A stretch of DNA of 64,000 bases from positions 4,030,001-4,094,000 of the forward strand of contig OZ241900.1 of NCBI GenBank assembly GCA_965203615.1. The letters are read 5' to 3'. The stretch is from VXNE01 sp965203615 (GTDB taxonomy: Bacteria > Pseudomonadota > Gammaproteobacteria > Pseudomonadales > Azotimanducaceae). Made by a program: the position numbers and the translations under genes. This document shows positions 26,225 through 35,905 of the stretch, piece after piece; positions within the stretch are counted from its first letter, which is position 1, and each line of letters begins with the position of its first letter. A model generated the notes under the pieces. The model saw nothing but the letters and a program-made list of their open reading frames with translations, was not told the DNA's origin and ran no database searches.

Positions 26225-26990
26225 ATGCATTGGCCGACTCTGCTCTGGTTATCGGTCAGTCTCCCTGCCGTCGCCCAGACGACGGCGCGCTCCTGCGAAA
26301 ACGATGGCGCGGTCCTGGACACGCACTTCGAGGGCGGTGCCTTCCACGACTGCACGGTTGCCAAAGATGGTACGTTCGAGGTCACCATTCGGCCGGAGGA
26401 TGCCAACGTCGTCGTGCCGATGCCCTGGTATGCGTTTCGAGCCAGCCCGAAGAAACCGGGCGATGTCACGGTGGCGTTGACATTCCGGCAGGGCTACGCT
26501 CGTTTCTGGCCAAAGATGAGCTTCGACGGGGAATCCCGATGGTGTCGCCCTGGGACACTGGCGGCACAACGCCGGACGCACGGACCTGAACCGGGATTGG
26601 GGCGCGTTTACGCAGCCTGAAACCCGTAGCGTCGCGCGACTGCTCGACACCTTGGACGCGAGCGGGACCAAGCTGCGCCTGATGCTGGACTTTCACTCCA
26701 CCCGATACACGGACTTCAAGCTGTTCTATACGCAGCGAGAAGAGGAGGGCGTCGCGCCAGCGACTTTCGCAACCCGGTGGCTGAACCGGGTCAGGCAGCG
26801 GCTGCCTGGCGTCGAATTCACCCACAGGCCGACGAAGTCGACTTCGGATACCGCGAAGAAGTACTTCTTTGAGCGGTACGGAATACCGGCGATCACCTAC
26901 GAACTCGGCGATGAGGCCGATCCCAAGCGGACCGCGGAGGCTTCCCCCGTATTCGCGGAAGAGATGATGCGCGTCTTGCTTCAGCACTGA
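26225..26990 (+). pseudogene. M14 zinc carboxypeptidase remnant, internal deletion and +1 frameshift
   Basis: The 5' part encodes a signal peptide (MHWPTLLWLSVSLPAVAQ) and the beta-rich N-domain of M14 proteins up to FWPKMSFDG. The 3' part, in the next frame, continues NPDGVALGHWRHNAG, then RTDLNRDWGAFTQPETRSV and LMLDFHSTRYTDFKLFYTQ, which are the second half of the M14 catalytic domain. Taking one G from the GGGG at 26528-26531 joins the two frames. Even then the segment with the first two zinc ligands (HxxE) is missing, so a deletion of the order of 100 or more codons is inferred. It was probably an exported peptidase; it is predicted inactive. Confidence 0.75.
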
Positions 26991-27024
26991 TCCGTCGCCG
27001 GTGCCGCAGCGGACCCTGGGACTG

Positions 27025-30009
27025 TCAGAAACTCAGCCGGAGATCCGTGTAGTAGTAAACGCCCCAGTCCCGGTGTGCGTCATCCGAAAAGCCGAACGGC
27101 CGGTCGTAAATGGGTGCCCGTTCGTCGGTGACATTGTTGACGCCCAGCCGAATACGCGTTCCGACCTCGCCAACCCTGATCCAGTAGTCCACCTTGACGT
27201 TGAACCTCGTCATCGACGGTACGGGGAAGATGTCGCCGTTCGACAACAGTTGATGGAAGTCGCTGATTCGATTTGCGGACAACCCCATCCCCCAATCCGA
27301 ATAGCGCCATGTGAGGCTGGCCGTCATCTTGCTCTTCTGGTTGCCGGCAAGACCCAGGATGTCGCCGATTCCGGCGATCGGATAGACAATGCTCGGATCA
27401 GCCGCCTTGGCCTCGACGATGGAGGCCGAGATTCCACTCGTCGCTTCCTGCTCGTACCGCTCATAGAACGAGCCGTTGTACTTGAAGGCAAACCTGCCGA
27501 AATCGGTGTCGATGTCGTAGTAGACGCCGATGTCGAATCCTTCGATCGTCCGCGTGTCGAGATTGGCGTATTGGTCGGCGATGAATATCACCGGACCCAC
27601 GGGACACAAGCCGGCGTCGAGGAAGCCCTGTACCTCTGCCGAGTCGGTCGTCGGATCATCTCGCTGGACGTTTGGGTGGCCGGCGACTGCCGCGCAGTTG
27701 GTCGTGCCTTGCACGAGACGGGTGACCAGGTCCACGAGCACGTGATTCTCCTCGCCGAAGAGGCCAATGGTGTCCTGCTTTTCGATGGACCAGTAATCGA
27801 ACGTGATCGTCAGCTTGTCCACGGGCGCGAGCACGAAACCGTAGGACAGGTTGAGGGAGTTCTCCGATACCAGGCTCTTGCTGCCGGTCGCCTGGCGCTG
27901 CATGCCGTAGTCGCAGTCCGAAAAGGTATCGTCCGGCAGGCTGCCGTTGTCGACGGCGTACATGCACACCCAGTCGTCGCGGGTATTCGAGCGCGCGACA
28001 AAGCCCTCGTTGATCGTGATCAGGTTCGGCGCGCGGAATGCCGTGGACGCGGAACCGCGCAGCAGCAGTTGGGAAAACGGCCGCCAGCCAATGGCGAACT
28101 TGCCGACCGTGGTGTCGCCCACGTCATCGAAACTCTCGTAGCGCGCCGCCAACTGCGCGTCGACCGTCGCGTGCAGCGGCACCTGCAGCTCCACGAACAG
28201 GGAGTTCGTAAGCCGTCCGCCGCCATTGTCCGGCGTCGGACTGGAGTTGGTGACGTCCGAGGTGAGCGGGTACGAGTCGCCTTCGAAGTCGGTGAAGTCG
28301 ATGGTGCCGTCCAGGCGCGGGTCACGGTCGTCGTCGAAGTCCTCGCGCCGCATTTCGTAGCCGACGAGGAGGCCGACGGGGCCCGCCGGCATGTCGAAAA
28401 TCGCCGCGTTGGCGAACTTCACGTCGAATGAAGCAAGCGACGTCTCTCCGTTGCGATATACGTCGACGTAGGCCTGTTCGATGTTGCTGTTGACGCCGCC
28501 GCTGAACGGGTTGTAAGCCGCTGGCGTCGGGTCGAACAGGGCTGCCCTGAGCAGCGTATTCGACAGCCGGTTGTGCGTGACGTCCTGGCGCGAGGCCCCG
28601 GAGTAGATCGCCGCCGACTCCCAGTCCCAGTCGCCCAGTTCGCCTCGCAGCCCGCTCACTATGCGGAACGCATCTCCCCTGTTGTCGACAATGCGCGGGT
28701 TTTCCGCGTACCGGTAGTTGTCTATGCGCAGCTCAAGCCCGCTGCAGGGGACATCCGTGCCGATGATGGAGTCCGGCAGGCGGTTCGGCGAGCCGCATGG
28801 CCCGAACGGGTTGTAGTAATTCTCAGCGCCGACCCGTAGAACGGCAGCGCTCAGGTGCGTGGCCGGATGCAGGTTCCGGTTCGCGTTGGAGCGATAGAAA
28901 TAAAAGTCGCCGAAGAACTCCAGCCGGTCGCTGACTTCGTGGTTCATGTATGCGAAAAACGTCGTCCGGTCGAATTTCCCCGACACGTCCCGCAACTCGT
29001 TCAGGTTGTACCGGATGGTGCCTTGTCCGTCTTCGTGCATGCAGGTTCCATAACCCGTGTCGAAACCGCCTTCACAGCGAGGATGTCCCGCCGGGTATAT
29101 TTCAAACTCTCCCGAGCCATCGACCACGTCGTTGCGCCGCAAGCTGTGCCGGCTCGACAGGCGGGAGACCACGTCGAACTGCCCGTAGGGCGAGTTCGCG
29201 CTGTTGTTGCGGAATACCGTGTTCGTCGCGTATGGCGAGTCTTCCGGGAAGCGGTGACGAAGATCGGCATCGGCCCAGCGCGACTCGTCACTGGCCCGAA
29301 CGCGGTCGCGCCGGTAGTGGCGGACGAAGACCCCCACGTTGGTGCGCCCGCCGTTCAGGTCCGTGCCCCACTCGACTGCCACGCTCTGGTCGTCTCGCGG
29401 CAGGTGGTCGTATTCGGTTTGCCTGACCCGCGCTACCAGTCCCTCGAAATCCGTCTTCGTTACGGTGTTCACGACGCCGGCCACCGCATCCGCGCCGTAG
29501 ATGGCCGATGCCCCGTCGCGCAGCACCTCCAGTCGATCGACGCCGAACACCGGAATGTGATTGGAATTGACGGAATTGACGGGCACAAAGCTGCCGCCGA
29601 CTTCCTCGGTCTGGAAGGTGGCCATGTTCACGAGGCGGCGGCCATTCAGCAACACCAGGGTATTGCCGGTACCCAGGTTGCGAAGGTTGACCGCGCCCAC
29701 ATCGCCCCGCGCCCCGTTGACTCCGCCGCCCATATCGGTAGTGCCGAACAGGTTCTGTCCGTTTTCGGGAACCATGTCGAGCAGGTCATCGCCCGAGTCG
29801 ACACCAAACAGTTCGACATCTTCGGAGGTGAACACCGACACGGCCAGTGCGCCGGTGATGTTCGCGCCCTTGATGTGGGAGCCGGTGACGACGATCTCTT
29901 CGATGACCGGGTCGTCACTGTCATCCCGCGCATTGGCCGCTGCCGCGAGCATGCAAAAGGCGGCAGCAGAAAACAGTGCCTGGGACCGGGCAGACAGAGA
30001 TCGGGTCAT
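27025..30009 (-). CDS. TonB-dependent outer-membrane receptor (subfamily distinct from the other three)
   Basis: A 994-residue receptor. A signal peptide (LFSAAAFCMLAAAANA) is followed by the TonB-box-like VIEEIVVTGSHIKG. A plug domain covers about residues 45-190 (VNLRNLGTGNTLVLLNGRRL, FGVDRLEVLRDGASAIYGAD), then a beta-barrel ending in YTDLRLSF with the terminal aromatic. The LNGRR and DGASAIYG signatures place it with the large receptor group common in Xanthomonas/Caulobacter-type genomes. An AGGAG ribosome binding site precedes the ATG. It is divergent from gamma-glutamyltransferase, and a shared role in peptide or glutathione use is conceivable. Substrate unknown. Confidence 0.95.
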   Translation of the reverse strand: MTRSLSARSQALFSAAAFCMLAAAANARDDSDDPVIEEIVVTGSHIKGANITGALAVSVFTSEDVELFGVDSGDDLLDMVPENGQNLFGTTDMGGGVNGARGDVGAVNLRNLGTGNTLVLLNGRRLVNMATFQTEEVGGSFVPVNSVNSNHIPVFGVDRLEVLRDGASAIYGADAVAGVVNTVTKTDFEGLVARVRQTEYDHLPRDDQSVAVEWGTDLNGGRTNVGVFVRHYRRDRVRASDESRWADADLRHRFPEDSPYATNTVFRNNSANSPYGQFDVVSRLSSRHSLRRNDVVDGSGEFEIYPAGHPRCEGGFDTGYGTCMHEDGQGTIRYNLNELRDVSGKFDRTTFFAYMNHEVSDRLEFFGDFYFYRSNANRNLHPATHLSAAVLRVGAENYYNPFGPCGSPNRLPDSIIGTDVPCSGLELRIDNYRYAENPRIVDNRGDAFRIVSGLRGELGDWDWESAAIYSGASRQDVTHNRLSNTLLRAALFDPTPAAYNPFSGGVNSNIEQAYVDVYRNGETSLASFDVKFANAAIFDMPAGPVGLLVGYEMRREDFDDDRDPRLDGTIDFTDFEGDSYPLTSDVTNSSPTPDNGGGRLTNSLFVELQVPLHATVDAQLAARYESFDDVGDTTVGKFAIGWRPFSQLLLRGSASTAFRAPNLITINEGFVARSNTRDDWVCMYAVDNGSLPDDTFSDCDYGMQRQATGSKSLVSENSLNLSYGFVLAPVDKLTITFDYWSIEKQDTIGLFGEENHVLVDLVTRLVQGTTNCAAVAGHPNVQRDDPTTDSAEVQGFLDAGLCPVGPVIFIADQYANLDTRTIEGFDIGVYYDIDTDFGRFAFKYNGSFYERYEQEATSGISASIVEAKAADPSIVYPIAGIGDILGLAGNQKSKMTASLTWRYSDWGMGLSANRISDFHQLLSNGDIFPVPSMTRFNVKVDYWIRVGEVGTRIRLGVNNVTDERAPIYDRPFGFSDDAHRDWGVYYYTDLRLSF

Positions 30010-30166
30010 CGGTATCTCCTCTTGAGAGCTATGGATGGACGTGGCTGACGACGCTTTCGGAACCTCTCGACGGTCACTTTGTGCGATTCGCCGACGGCGA
30101 GACCCTGGCCAACAGGCATGTCAGCAATCCTTTAGGATTCGCCCAATCAACCAACAAAGCAAGGTC
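30010..30166. promoter_or_regulatory. divergent control region between TonB receptor and ggt
   Basis: This intergenic stretch separates divergent genes. A small inverted repeat AATCC-TTTA-GGATT lies at 30126-30139 and could be an operator or part of a promoter. No convincing -35/-10 pair is assigned. Confidence 0.3.
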
Positions 30167-31900
30167 GTGTCTTTGTCATCACCAACGGAGAGCCGCCAGG
30201 TCCGTCCACGGCTAGTACACAGATGTGCCGCACTTGCGGTCCTCGCTGCCATGACCGGTGCTGCCCCGCCGGCGTCTGCCACGCAGGAGGCCCGCGGCAC
30301 GAGCGGTGCGGTGGCATCGCGGTCACCGCTGGCGACGGACGTCGGAGTCCGCGTGCTGGGGGAAGGGGGCAACGCCATCGATGCCGCGGTAGCCGTGGGC
30401 TTCGCGCTCGCGGTCGTCCATCCCTCGGCAGGCAATCTCGGCGGAGGCGGGTTTATGGTGATCCGCCTTGCCAGCGGCGAACTGGTCGCCAACGACCACC
30501 GCGAAGTGGCGCCCGCGAAGGCCCACCGCAACATGTACCTGGACGTCGACGGCGAGGTCGTCGAAGGATTGTCCACGGCGTCTCATCTCGCCGTGGGCGT
30601 TCCCGGCAGCGTCGATGGCCTGCTCGGCATACTCGCCCGCTACGGCACCGTGTCGCGGGCGAAGGTCATCGCACCGGCGGTCGCGCTCGCCCGGGACGGC
30701 TTTGTTCTTCCATCGGACCTTGCGGGACAGTTCGCCCGGCTGCGTAAGGCTGTCGAGCCATACCCGGCGAGCCTTGCCAAGTTCACGCGGGCGGACGGTA
30801 CACCCTGGGAGGCTGGCGATGTCTTTCGGCAGCCGGACCTGGCAGCAACCCTTCTTCGCATTGCGGAACACGGTCGCGCAGGGTTCTACGAGGGGACCAC
30901 CGCGGACCTCATCGTTCGCGAGATGGCGCGCGGCGGCGGGTTGATCAGCCACAAGGACTTGGCGGACTACCGCTCCGTCTGGCGCGAACCCGTTATTGGC
31001 ACGTATCGGGGCCACCAGATCGTTTCCATGCCGCCACCGTCTTCCGGCGGGGCATTGCTGGTTCAGATGTTGAACATGCTCGAACCCTACGACCTCGCCG
31101 CCCTCGGCCCGGGCAGCGCGGGGGCGGTCCATCTCATGGTTGAAGCGGAGCGCCGCGCCTACGCTGATCGCGCCGAGCACCTCGGCGATGCCGATTTCTA
31201 CGCGGTGCCGCTCGAGATGCTGATGGACAAGGACTATGCGCGCCGCCGGTTCGCCGACTTCGACCCTTCGGCGGCATCCCGTTCGGTGGACATCGGGGCA
31301 GGGCGCTGGCCAGCGGAGAGTCCCGAGACCACCCATGTCTCGGTAATGGACGGCGCCGGCAACGCCGTCGCGTACACCACCACGCTGAACCTCGGCTACG
31401 GCTCGAAGATCGTGGTGGCCGGCGGAGGGTTTCTGCTGAACAACGAGATGGACGATTTCTCGAGCAAGCCGGGCGCCGCCAACGCCTTCGGCCTGATCGG
31501 CGGCGATGCCAACGCCATCGCACCCGGCAAGCGGATGCTGAGTTCCATGACGCCCACCGTGGTCTTGAGAGACGGCGAGCCTGTGCTGGTCACGGGATCG
31601 CCCGGAGGCAGCACCATCATCACGACCGTGCTCCAGGTCGTCACGAACGTTGTCGACCACGGCATGGATGTCGCCGCAGCGGTCGCGGCGCCACGGTTTC
31701 ACCACCAATGGCTGCCTGACCGGATTCGCTACGAGCCTGGCGCGATATCCAACGACGCGCTGTCTGAACTCAGGGCGGTCGGACATGTCGGTCTGACCGA
31801 GTCATCCCGGTGGGGCGATGCCAACTCGGTGATGCGCCTTGGCAAGGAACTCGTCGCCCGTTCCGATCCTCGCAATGCGGGAGGGGCGGGCGCCTTTTAG
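30167..31900 (+). CDS. ggt: gamma-glutamyltransferase
   Basis: A periplasmic Ntn-hydrolase precursor that cleaves or transfers gamma-glutamyl groups, for example from glutathione. Motifs: GVRVLGEGGNAIDAAVAVGF, HPSAGNLGGGGFMVIR, the autoprocessing Thr at codon 31328-31330 in ETTHVSVMDGAGNAVAYTT, and GSPGGSTIITTVLQVV. Processing would give a small subunit of about 190 residues. The signal region is RCAALAVLAAMTGAAPPASA. The true start is uncertain: GTG at 30167 or TTG at 30173 fits best, while the frame is open back to 30035. It is divergent from the TonB receptor. Confidence 0.93.
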   Translation: MSLSSPTESRQVRPRLVHRCAALAVLAAMTGAAPPASATQEARGTSGAVASRSPLATDVGVRVLGEGGNAIDAAVAVGFALAVVHPSAGNLGGGGFMVIRLASGELVANDHREVAPAKAHRNMYLDVDGEVVEGLSTASHLAVGVPGSVDGLLGILARYGTVSRAKVIAPAVALARDGFVLPSDLAGQFARLRKAVEPYPASLAKFTRADGTPWEAGDVFRQPDLAATLLRIAEHGRAGFYEGTTADLIVREMARGGGLISHKDLADYRSVWREPVIGTYRGHQIVSMPPPSSGGALLVQMLNMLEPYDLAALGPGSAGAVHLMVEAERRAYADRAEHLGDADFYAVPLEMLMDKDYARRRFADFDPSAASRSVDIGAGRWPAESPETTHVSVMDGAGNAVAYTTTLNLGYGSKIVVAGGGFLLNNEMDDFSSKPGAANAFGLIGGDANAIAPGKRMLSSMTPTVVLRDGEPVLVTGSPGGSTIITTVLQVVTNVVDHGMDVAAAVAAPRFHHQWLPDRIRYEPGAISNDALSELRAVGHVGLTESSRWGDANSVMRLGKELVARSDPRNAGGAGAF

Positions 31901-31946
31901 CTGTCTGTTGCGCCTGTTCTCGACGTCTGGTGCTATTCGCAGTCCC

Positions 31947-31980
31947 AAAAAAAACAGCCCGCACCAAACGGTGCGGGCTG
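31947..31980 (-). terminator. intrinsic terminator of TonB receptor 1
   Basis: A perfect 11-bp stem (31955-31965 with 31970-31980, loop AAAC) has the sequence CAGCCCGCACC / GGTGCGGGCTG. On the minus strand it is followed by eight T residues. It lies about 30 bp beyond the receptor stop. The same hairpin recurs behind the two paralogous receptors. Confidence 0.93.
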
Positions 31981-32009
31981 CCAAGTACTAGCTCAGCTAA
32001 CGCTGAGTG

Positions 32010-34703
32010 CTACGGGGTGTAGTTGAACTCGAACCCGTATGCCCGCGGCGGGTTGAAGCCGTGATAGCCGCTGTCGCCCACCGCGTAGATGCCGATCGCA
32101 TCGTTGACGTTCTTGATGAAGAAGCCGTACTCGATGTTGTCGTCCCTCACCAGGAGCTTCAGGTTCAGGAACGTGTAGGTCGGCGTCGGCCGCTCGTTGT
32201 TCTGCGTCCTGTAGACCTCGTCACCTCGATGGTAGACGTCGCCACGCAACGTGGCGTCGCGGCCGAAGAGCTCGAAGTCATACATCAACGAGGCGAAGTA
32301 GCTCAGGACAGGCGTCAGCTCGATACGGTTGCCCGGATCGATGTTGACGCTCCGCGCGCCGCCGCCGATGGGCGCGCCGGCCTCCTGGTTGAGGGTCTCG
32401 GCGTCCGGGACCCAGGCGCCGCCGAAGTGCAGGCTGATGGCGTCGGTCAACTGGCCCCGCCCCTCGAACTCGAGGCCGCGCGACTCGCCTCGGCCCACGT
32501 TATCGGTGACGGAGTAGTTATACGGCTGGAACCTGTCCGGGTTGTCGGGGTCGACCAGCGCGGGAAAGTTGACTGCGGTGGTGACGACGGCGTTGTCGAT
32601 GACCGTGTCGTACACGTTCAGCGTGAGGTCGAGCCGTCCATCCAGGATCGTCGCCTTGATTCCGAGTTCCAGCGTCTCGATGTCGTCGCCTTCGAACGTC
32701 GCCAGATCGTTGGCGGCTGCGGCATACTCCGAGGCGCGCGCGACGCCCAGTCCTGCCAGCCTCTCAAACTCGAGGGCCGCGTCGGAGAGCCGCGTATTGA
32801 TGCCGCCGGAACGGAACGCGGTTGCCCACTGGCCGTAGATCATTACGCTGTCGTTGGGTCGCCATGTCAGGGTGAGCTTCGGTGCCGCTTTCTCTTGCGT
32901 CTGGGTGTCGCCCTGCTGCACCGTGTTCTCGAACGGCTGCCAACGCCGTTCCCGGCTGGCATATTGCTCGAAGGAACTTTCCGCATACCGGATTCCGGCG
33001 AGAATCTCGAACTGATCGCTCAGGCGATAGCTCACTTCGCCGAATACGGCCTGCTCATCCCGGAACTGATATCGCGAAGAACCCTGGATCGGCGGCAGCA
33101 GACGCCTGTGGACCTCCCGCATTTGGTCGGGCGTCATGACGTTGGGGTTGAACGTGAAGCCACCCCATTGGCACTGCACGTCCGGGTACTGCGGACCGCC
33201 GTAGGAAACCTGGGCGTTATGCCCCGATGCGCCGCACCATAGCCCAACGCGCGGATCGGGTGGTATGTAGACGTCCTGGAAATAGGCGCCGACGCTCCAC
33301 TGCAACCGGCTGTCCGCGGTGGAGACCAACCGCACTTCATGAGCGGTGCGTTCGTTCATGCTCCCGTGGGACCGGACGCTGCTGCGGGCCCAGAACCCGC
33401 CGGGGCCGCAACCGATGTCTGCACATATGGCGTCGACCCTGTCGTTCCAGCCGTTGTAGGAATTGCGGTCTCCCTCAACGCTATCGGTAATCAGGGCCTG
33501 GCCCGCGGCGACGCCCGCCGCGATTTCCTCTTCGGTAATCCGGATGGTGCCGAAGCGGCCACCGACGCGCTGCTCCTCGGCATAGGTGATGTTGTGCTCA
33601 TAGAAGGAACTGGACAGCGTCAGGTTGGCCCAACCCAGATCCATCTCGGCGGTGAGGTTGTAGATCCACGTGTCTGACTCTCCGCCGTCGTCAAAGTCCG
33701 GGGAGGCCATGTGCGTGATGTAGACGGAGTCGGGGCCCTCCTTGAATCGCCCCGTCTCACCGTCGTGTCCGCCGTTGGGGCCGCCTTCGCAACCACCCTG
33801 GACGGGATAGTTCGGTATGGCCGGAGGGAAATCGCCGGGCGCGAGGTTGGCGTCTGCGGGACGCCAGTCGTGGTAGCAGTGGAAGGCGATCCCGGGGCCG
33901 CCGATGTCGGCATAGACATAGGAAGCCGTTCCGGTGATCGTCAGCGCGTCGGTGGGATAGAAGGCGAGTTGGGCCCGGTATCCCTGGTCTGCGACGAAGT
34001 CAACGTCCTTGATGATCGAGGGTCCGACCTTGTCGATGACCCCGGCCTTGTAGCGATGGAACGGGGTAATGCGCGCGGCCAATCGATCCCCAAGCGGGAT
34101 GTTGACCATGGCGTCGATGCGGTGCCCCAGGTCGTCGGACTGGGTGGAGTCCTCGACCCGCGCCTGGATGGCATAGTCGAAGCCTTCCGGGTTGGGCTTC
34201 CTGGTGATGTAGCGGATTGCGCCCACCATGCTGCCCTCGCCGTAGAGCGATCCCTGCGGCCCCTTCAGCACCTCGATGCGCTCGAGGTCGAAGTTCGGCA
34301 GCAGCGGCGCCCGGGAGCCTGTGCCTGTAACCGGCGTGTTGTCCACGTACATGGCGATCGGTCCGGTCGGGGCCCTGAACTGGGCGACTCCGCGCGCCGT
34401 GATCCTGTGCCACGTCTGCGTGGCGTTGCCGTAGTTCAACCCGGGGATCGCCAGGAACAGGTTCTTGATGTCCTCGACGCCCCGTTGCTCGATGTCTACG
34501 TCCGTCAATGCGGAGATGGTCATCGGCGTGTCCATCAACTGCGTGTCGCGGTACGTGGCGGTGACCACGATTTCCTCGACCAGCGAACCGCCTTCGTCGT
34601 CGTCCTCGTCGGACTGGGCAGCCGCAGGCATGCTGAAGGTCATGCCGATCGCGGCCAACGCCGCAATTCCGAGCCGTCCCCGGCTCCTCCAAAAGTTAGT
34701 CAT
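32010..34703 (-). CDS. TonB-dependent receptor, paralogue 1
   Basis: An 897-residue outer-membrane receptor. The start at 34703 is chosen because it gives the signal peptide MTNFWRSRGRLGIAALAAIG shared with its paralogues and lies 5 nt after GGAGGG; the frame extends to 34757. Next comes an acidic linker and the TonB-box-like LVEEIVVTATYRDTQLMDTP. The plug domain has RITARGVAQFRAPTGPIAMY and LERIEVLKGPQGSLYGEGS. The barrel ends PPRAYGFEFNYTP. The ligand is unknown. It is very close to the receptors at 37810-40425 and 49165-52011. Confidence 0.96.
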   Translation of the reverse strand: MTNFWRSRGRLGIAALAAIGMTFSMPAAAQSDEDDDEGGSLVEEIVVTATYRDTQLMDTPMTISALTDVDIEQRGVEDIKNLFLAIPGLNYGNATQTWHRITARGVAQFRAPTGPIAMYVDNTPVTGTGSRAPLLPNFDLERIEVLKGPQGSLYGEGSMVGAIRYITRKPNPEGFDYAIQARVEDSTQSDDLGHRIDAMVNIPLGDRLAARITPFHRYKAGVIDKVGPSIIKDVDFVADQGYRAQLAFYPTDALTITGTASYVYADIGGPGIAFHCYHDWRPADANLAPGDFPPAIPNYPVQGGCEGGPNGGHDGETGRFKEGPDSVYITHMASPDFDDGGESDTWIYNLTAEMDLGWANLTLSSSFYEHNITYAEEQRVGGRFGTIRITEEEIAAGVAAGQALITDSVEGDRNSYNGWNDRVDAICADIGCGPGGFWARSSVRSHGSMNERTAHEVRLVSTADSRLQWSVGAYFQDVYIPPDPRVGLWCGASGHNAQVSYGGPQYPDVQCQWGGFTFNPNVMTPDQMREVHRRLLPPIQGSSRYQFRDEQAVFGEVSYRLSDQFEILAGIRYAESSFEQYASRERRWQPFENTVQQGDTQTQEKAAPKLTLTWRPNDSVMIYGQWATAFRSGGINTRLSDAALEFERLAGLGVARASEYAAAANDLATFEGDDIETLELGIKATILDGRLDLTLNVYDTVIDNAVVTTAVNFPALVDPDNPDRFQPYNYSVTDNVGRGESRGLEFEGRGQLTDAISLHFGGAWVPDAETLNQEAGAPIGGGARSVNIDPGNRIELTPVLSYFASLMYDFELFGRDATLRGDVYHRGDEVYRTQNNERPTPTYTFLNLKLLVRDDNIEYGFFIKNVNDAIGIYAVGDSGYHGFNPPRAYGFEFNYTP

Positions 34704-34933
34704 TAAATCCCTCCAAAATGGATTTCCTGATATCGTCACACTACATCGTCGGCGCACACATACACCGACACTGTCCTCTCACGTGACTGCGGGAAGGTAA
34801 GTACACCAAAAGACGCCACTCTGTCAACGAATACGAGGTCGGTTCGCGGTGGTTTCAAGGCTGTCCGGGGTGTCGGTTGAGCCTCTCCAGCCGTCCAAAT
34901 GCGACCTTCAGGTAGGGTGATCGGACCTGCATC
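34704..34933 (-). promoter_or_regulatory. promoter and leader of TonB receptor 1
   Basis: On the minus strand a TTGACA -35 box lies at 34827-34822. An 18-nt spacer leads to TACTTA (34803-34798), overlapping a TGGTGTA element found in all three paralogues. Downstream, 34765-34788 matches the leader of receptor 3 at 22 of 24 positions. The ribosome binding site GGAGGG is at 34714-34709. The remaining bases up to the Rpn gene hold nothing recognised. Confidence 0.65.
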
Positions 34934-35827
34934 TCAATCACTGAAATTGCGGAACACATCGTCCAGTGTTTCGGCGTCGAGAACGTTGTCGGCCCAAGCC
35001 TCAATATCGGCGGCGGATGCCCGCCGGAGCCGCTCATCGATTTCGGGGCGCAGGTCCCCGAAACGTCGGCGAAGCTGGCGGTCCAATACCGTCCGCTCTC
35101 CCTCGATATGCGCTTCTTCGCGTGCTCTCTGAATGACTCCCGACATGACGGTATCTCCCTCCGCATATTGCTGCCTGTAGAGCCGATACTCATTGTCGGT
35201 GAGGTCGGCGTAGATGTCGATGAATTCGAGGTATTTGTCGCGCCTGCCGCCGTCCGACTCCAGCGCGAGCAGGCCGCGCACCGCTTTCGCGTAGACCTCG
35301 ACCCTGCGCCCCGCCGGGTCGCGCATGTTCGGCAGGTTGACCCGGGCGACGATGTTGTCAGTGTCGAGCCACCGCTCGGCGGGGATGTCGCCGAGTCGGC
35401 AGGCAAGATAGTTGAACGTCAGGTAGGCGCGGCGCTCGGTGCCAAGGACCAGTGCCGCCGCCGCTCGCCCGGCGGGGCGCAGGAAGATCGACACCGGCAC
35501 CACGCGGTTGGTTCCGAGCAGTTCCGCGAGGTCCAGGCAGTAGTGCGCCAGCCGGTGGATCGAGAACCTCCGCGTATCGGACTCTTGTTCGAGCGCGAAC
35601 AGGACCGCCTCGCGGCGTCCGTCGGCCCACTCGACGAGCAGCGGCACGTCGAGTTCGTGGTAGCGCTCGCCCAGGCGCTCCTGTAGCTGCTCCTGGCGCA
35701 CCGGGAGGATGTCTACCGTATCTTCGGGCAGCGGTGCCTCCTCCGGGGCGAAGAACGCCAGCGCCTCGCTCGGATAGTCGAGGATGAGGTTCTTGAAGTT
35801 CTGGTCGTGGCTGATCGAGTCCGCCAT
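34934..35827 (-). CDS. Rpn-family putative nuclease/transposase-like protein, copy 1
   Basis: A 297-residue protein of the Rpn/PD-(D/E)xK-related family with a C-terminal DUF4351-like tail. The N-terminus SHDQNFKNLILDYPSEALAF is the family signature. The core is LLVEWADGRREAVLFALEQES, containing the nuclease-type acidic residues. A helical region LHRL/HRLAHYCLDLAEL and NLPNM follow. The C-terminal block RQLRRRFGDLRPEIDERL is typical of this group. Rpn proteins are linked to recombination and phage defence in other bacteria. A close paralogue lies at 55544-56458. Confidence 0.85.
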   Translation of the reverse strand: MADSISHDQNFKNLILDYPSEALAFFAPEEAPLPEDTVDILPVRQEQLQERLGERYHELDVPLLVEWADGRREAVLFALEQESDTRRFSIHRLAHYCLDLAELLGTNRVVPVSIFLRPAGRAAAALVLGTERRAYLTFNYLACRLGDIPAERWLDTDNIVARVNLPNMRDPAGRRVEVYAKAVRGLLALESDGGRRDKYLEFIDIYADLTDNEYRLYRQQYAEGDTVMSGVIQRAREEAHIEGERTVLDRQLRRRFGDLRPEIDERLRRASAADIEAWADNVLDAETLDDVFRNFSD

Positions 35828-35905
35828 TGGCCGCGCCCGCTGCTCGTTGGGTCATAGGATCGGGCAATCGAGCGCCGCAAGCTACGGGCAGACGCTGGAA
35901 ATCCG

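Noticed and set aside
31992..32007. Second hairpin CTCAGC-TAAC-GCTGAG beyond receptor 1
   Set aside because: Only a 6-bp stem without a T tract; the strong terminator is the adjacent 11-bp hairpin.
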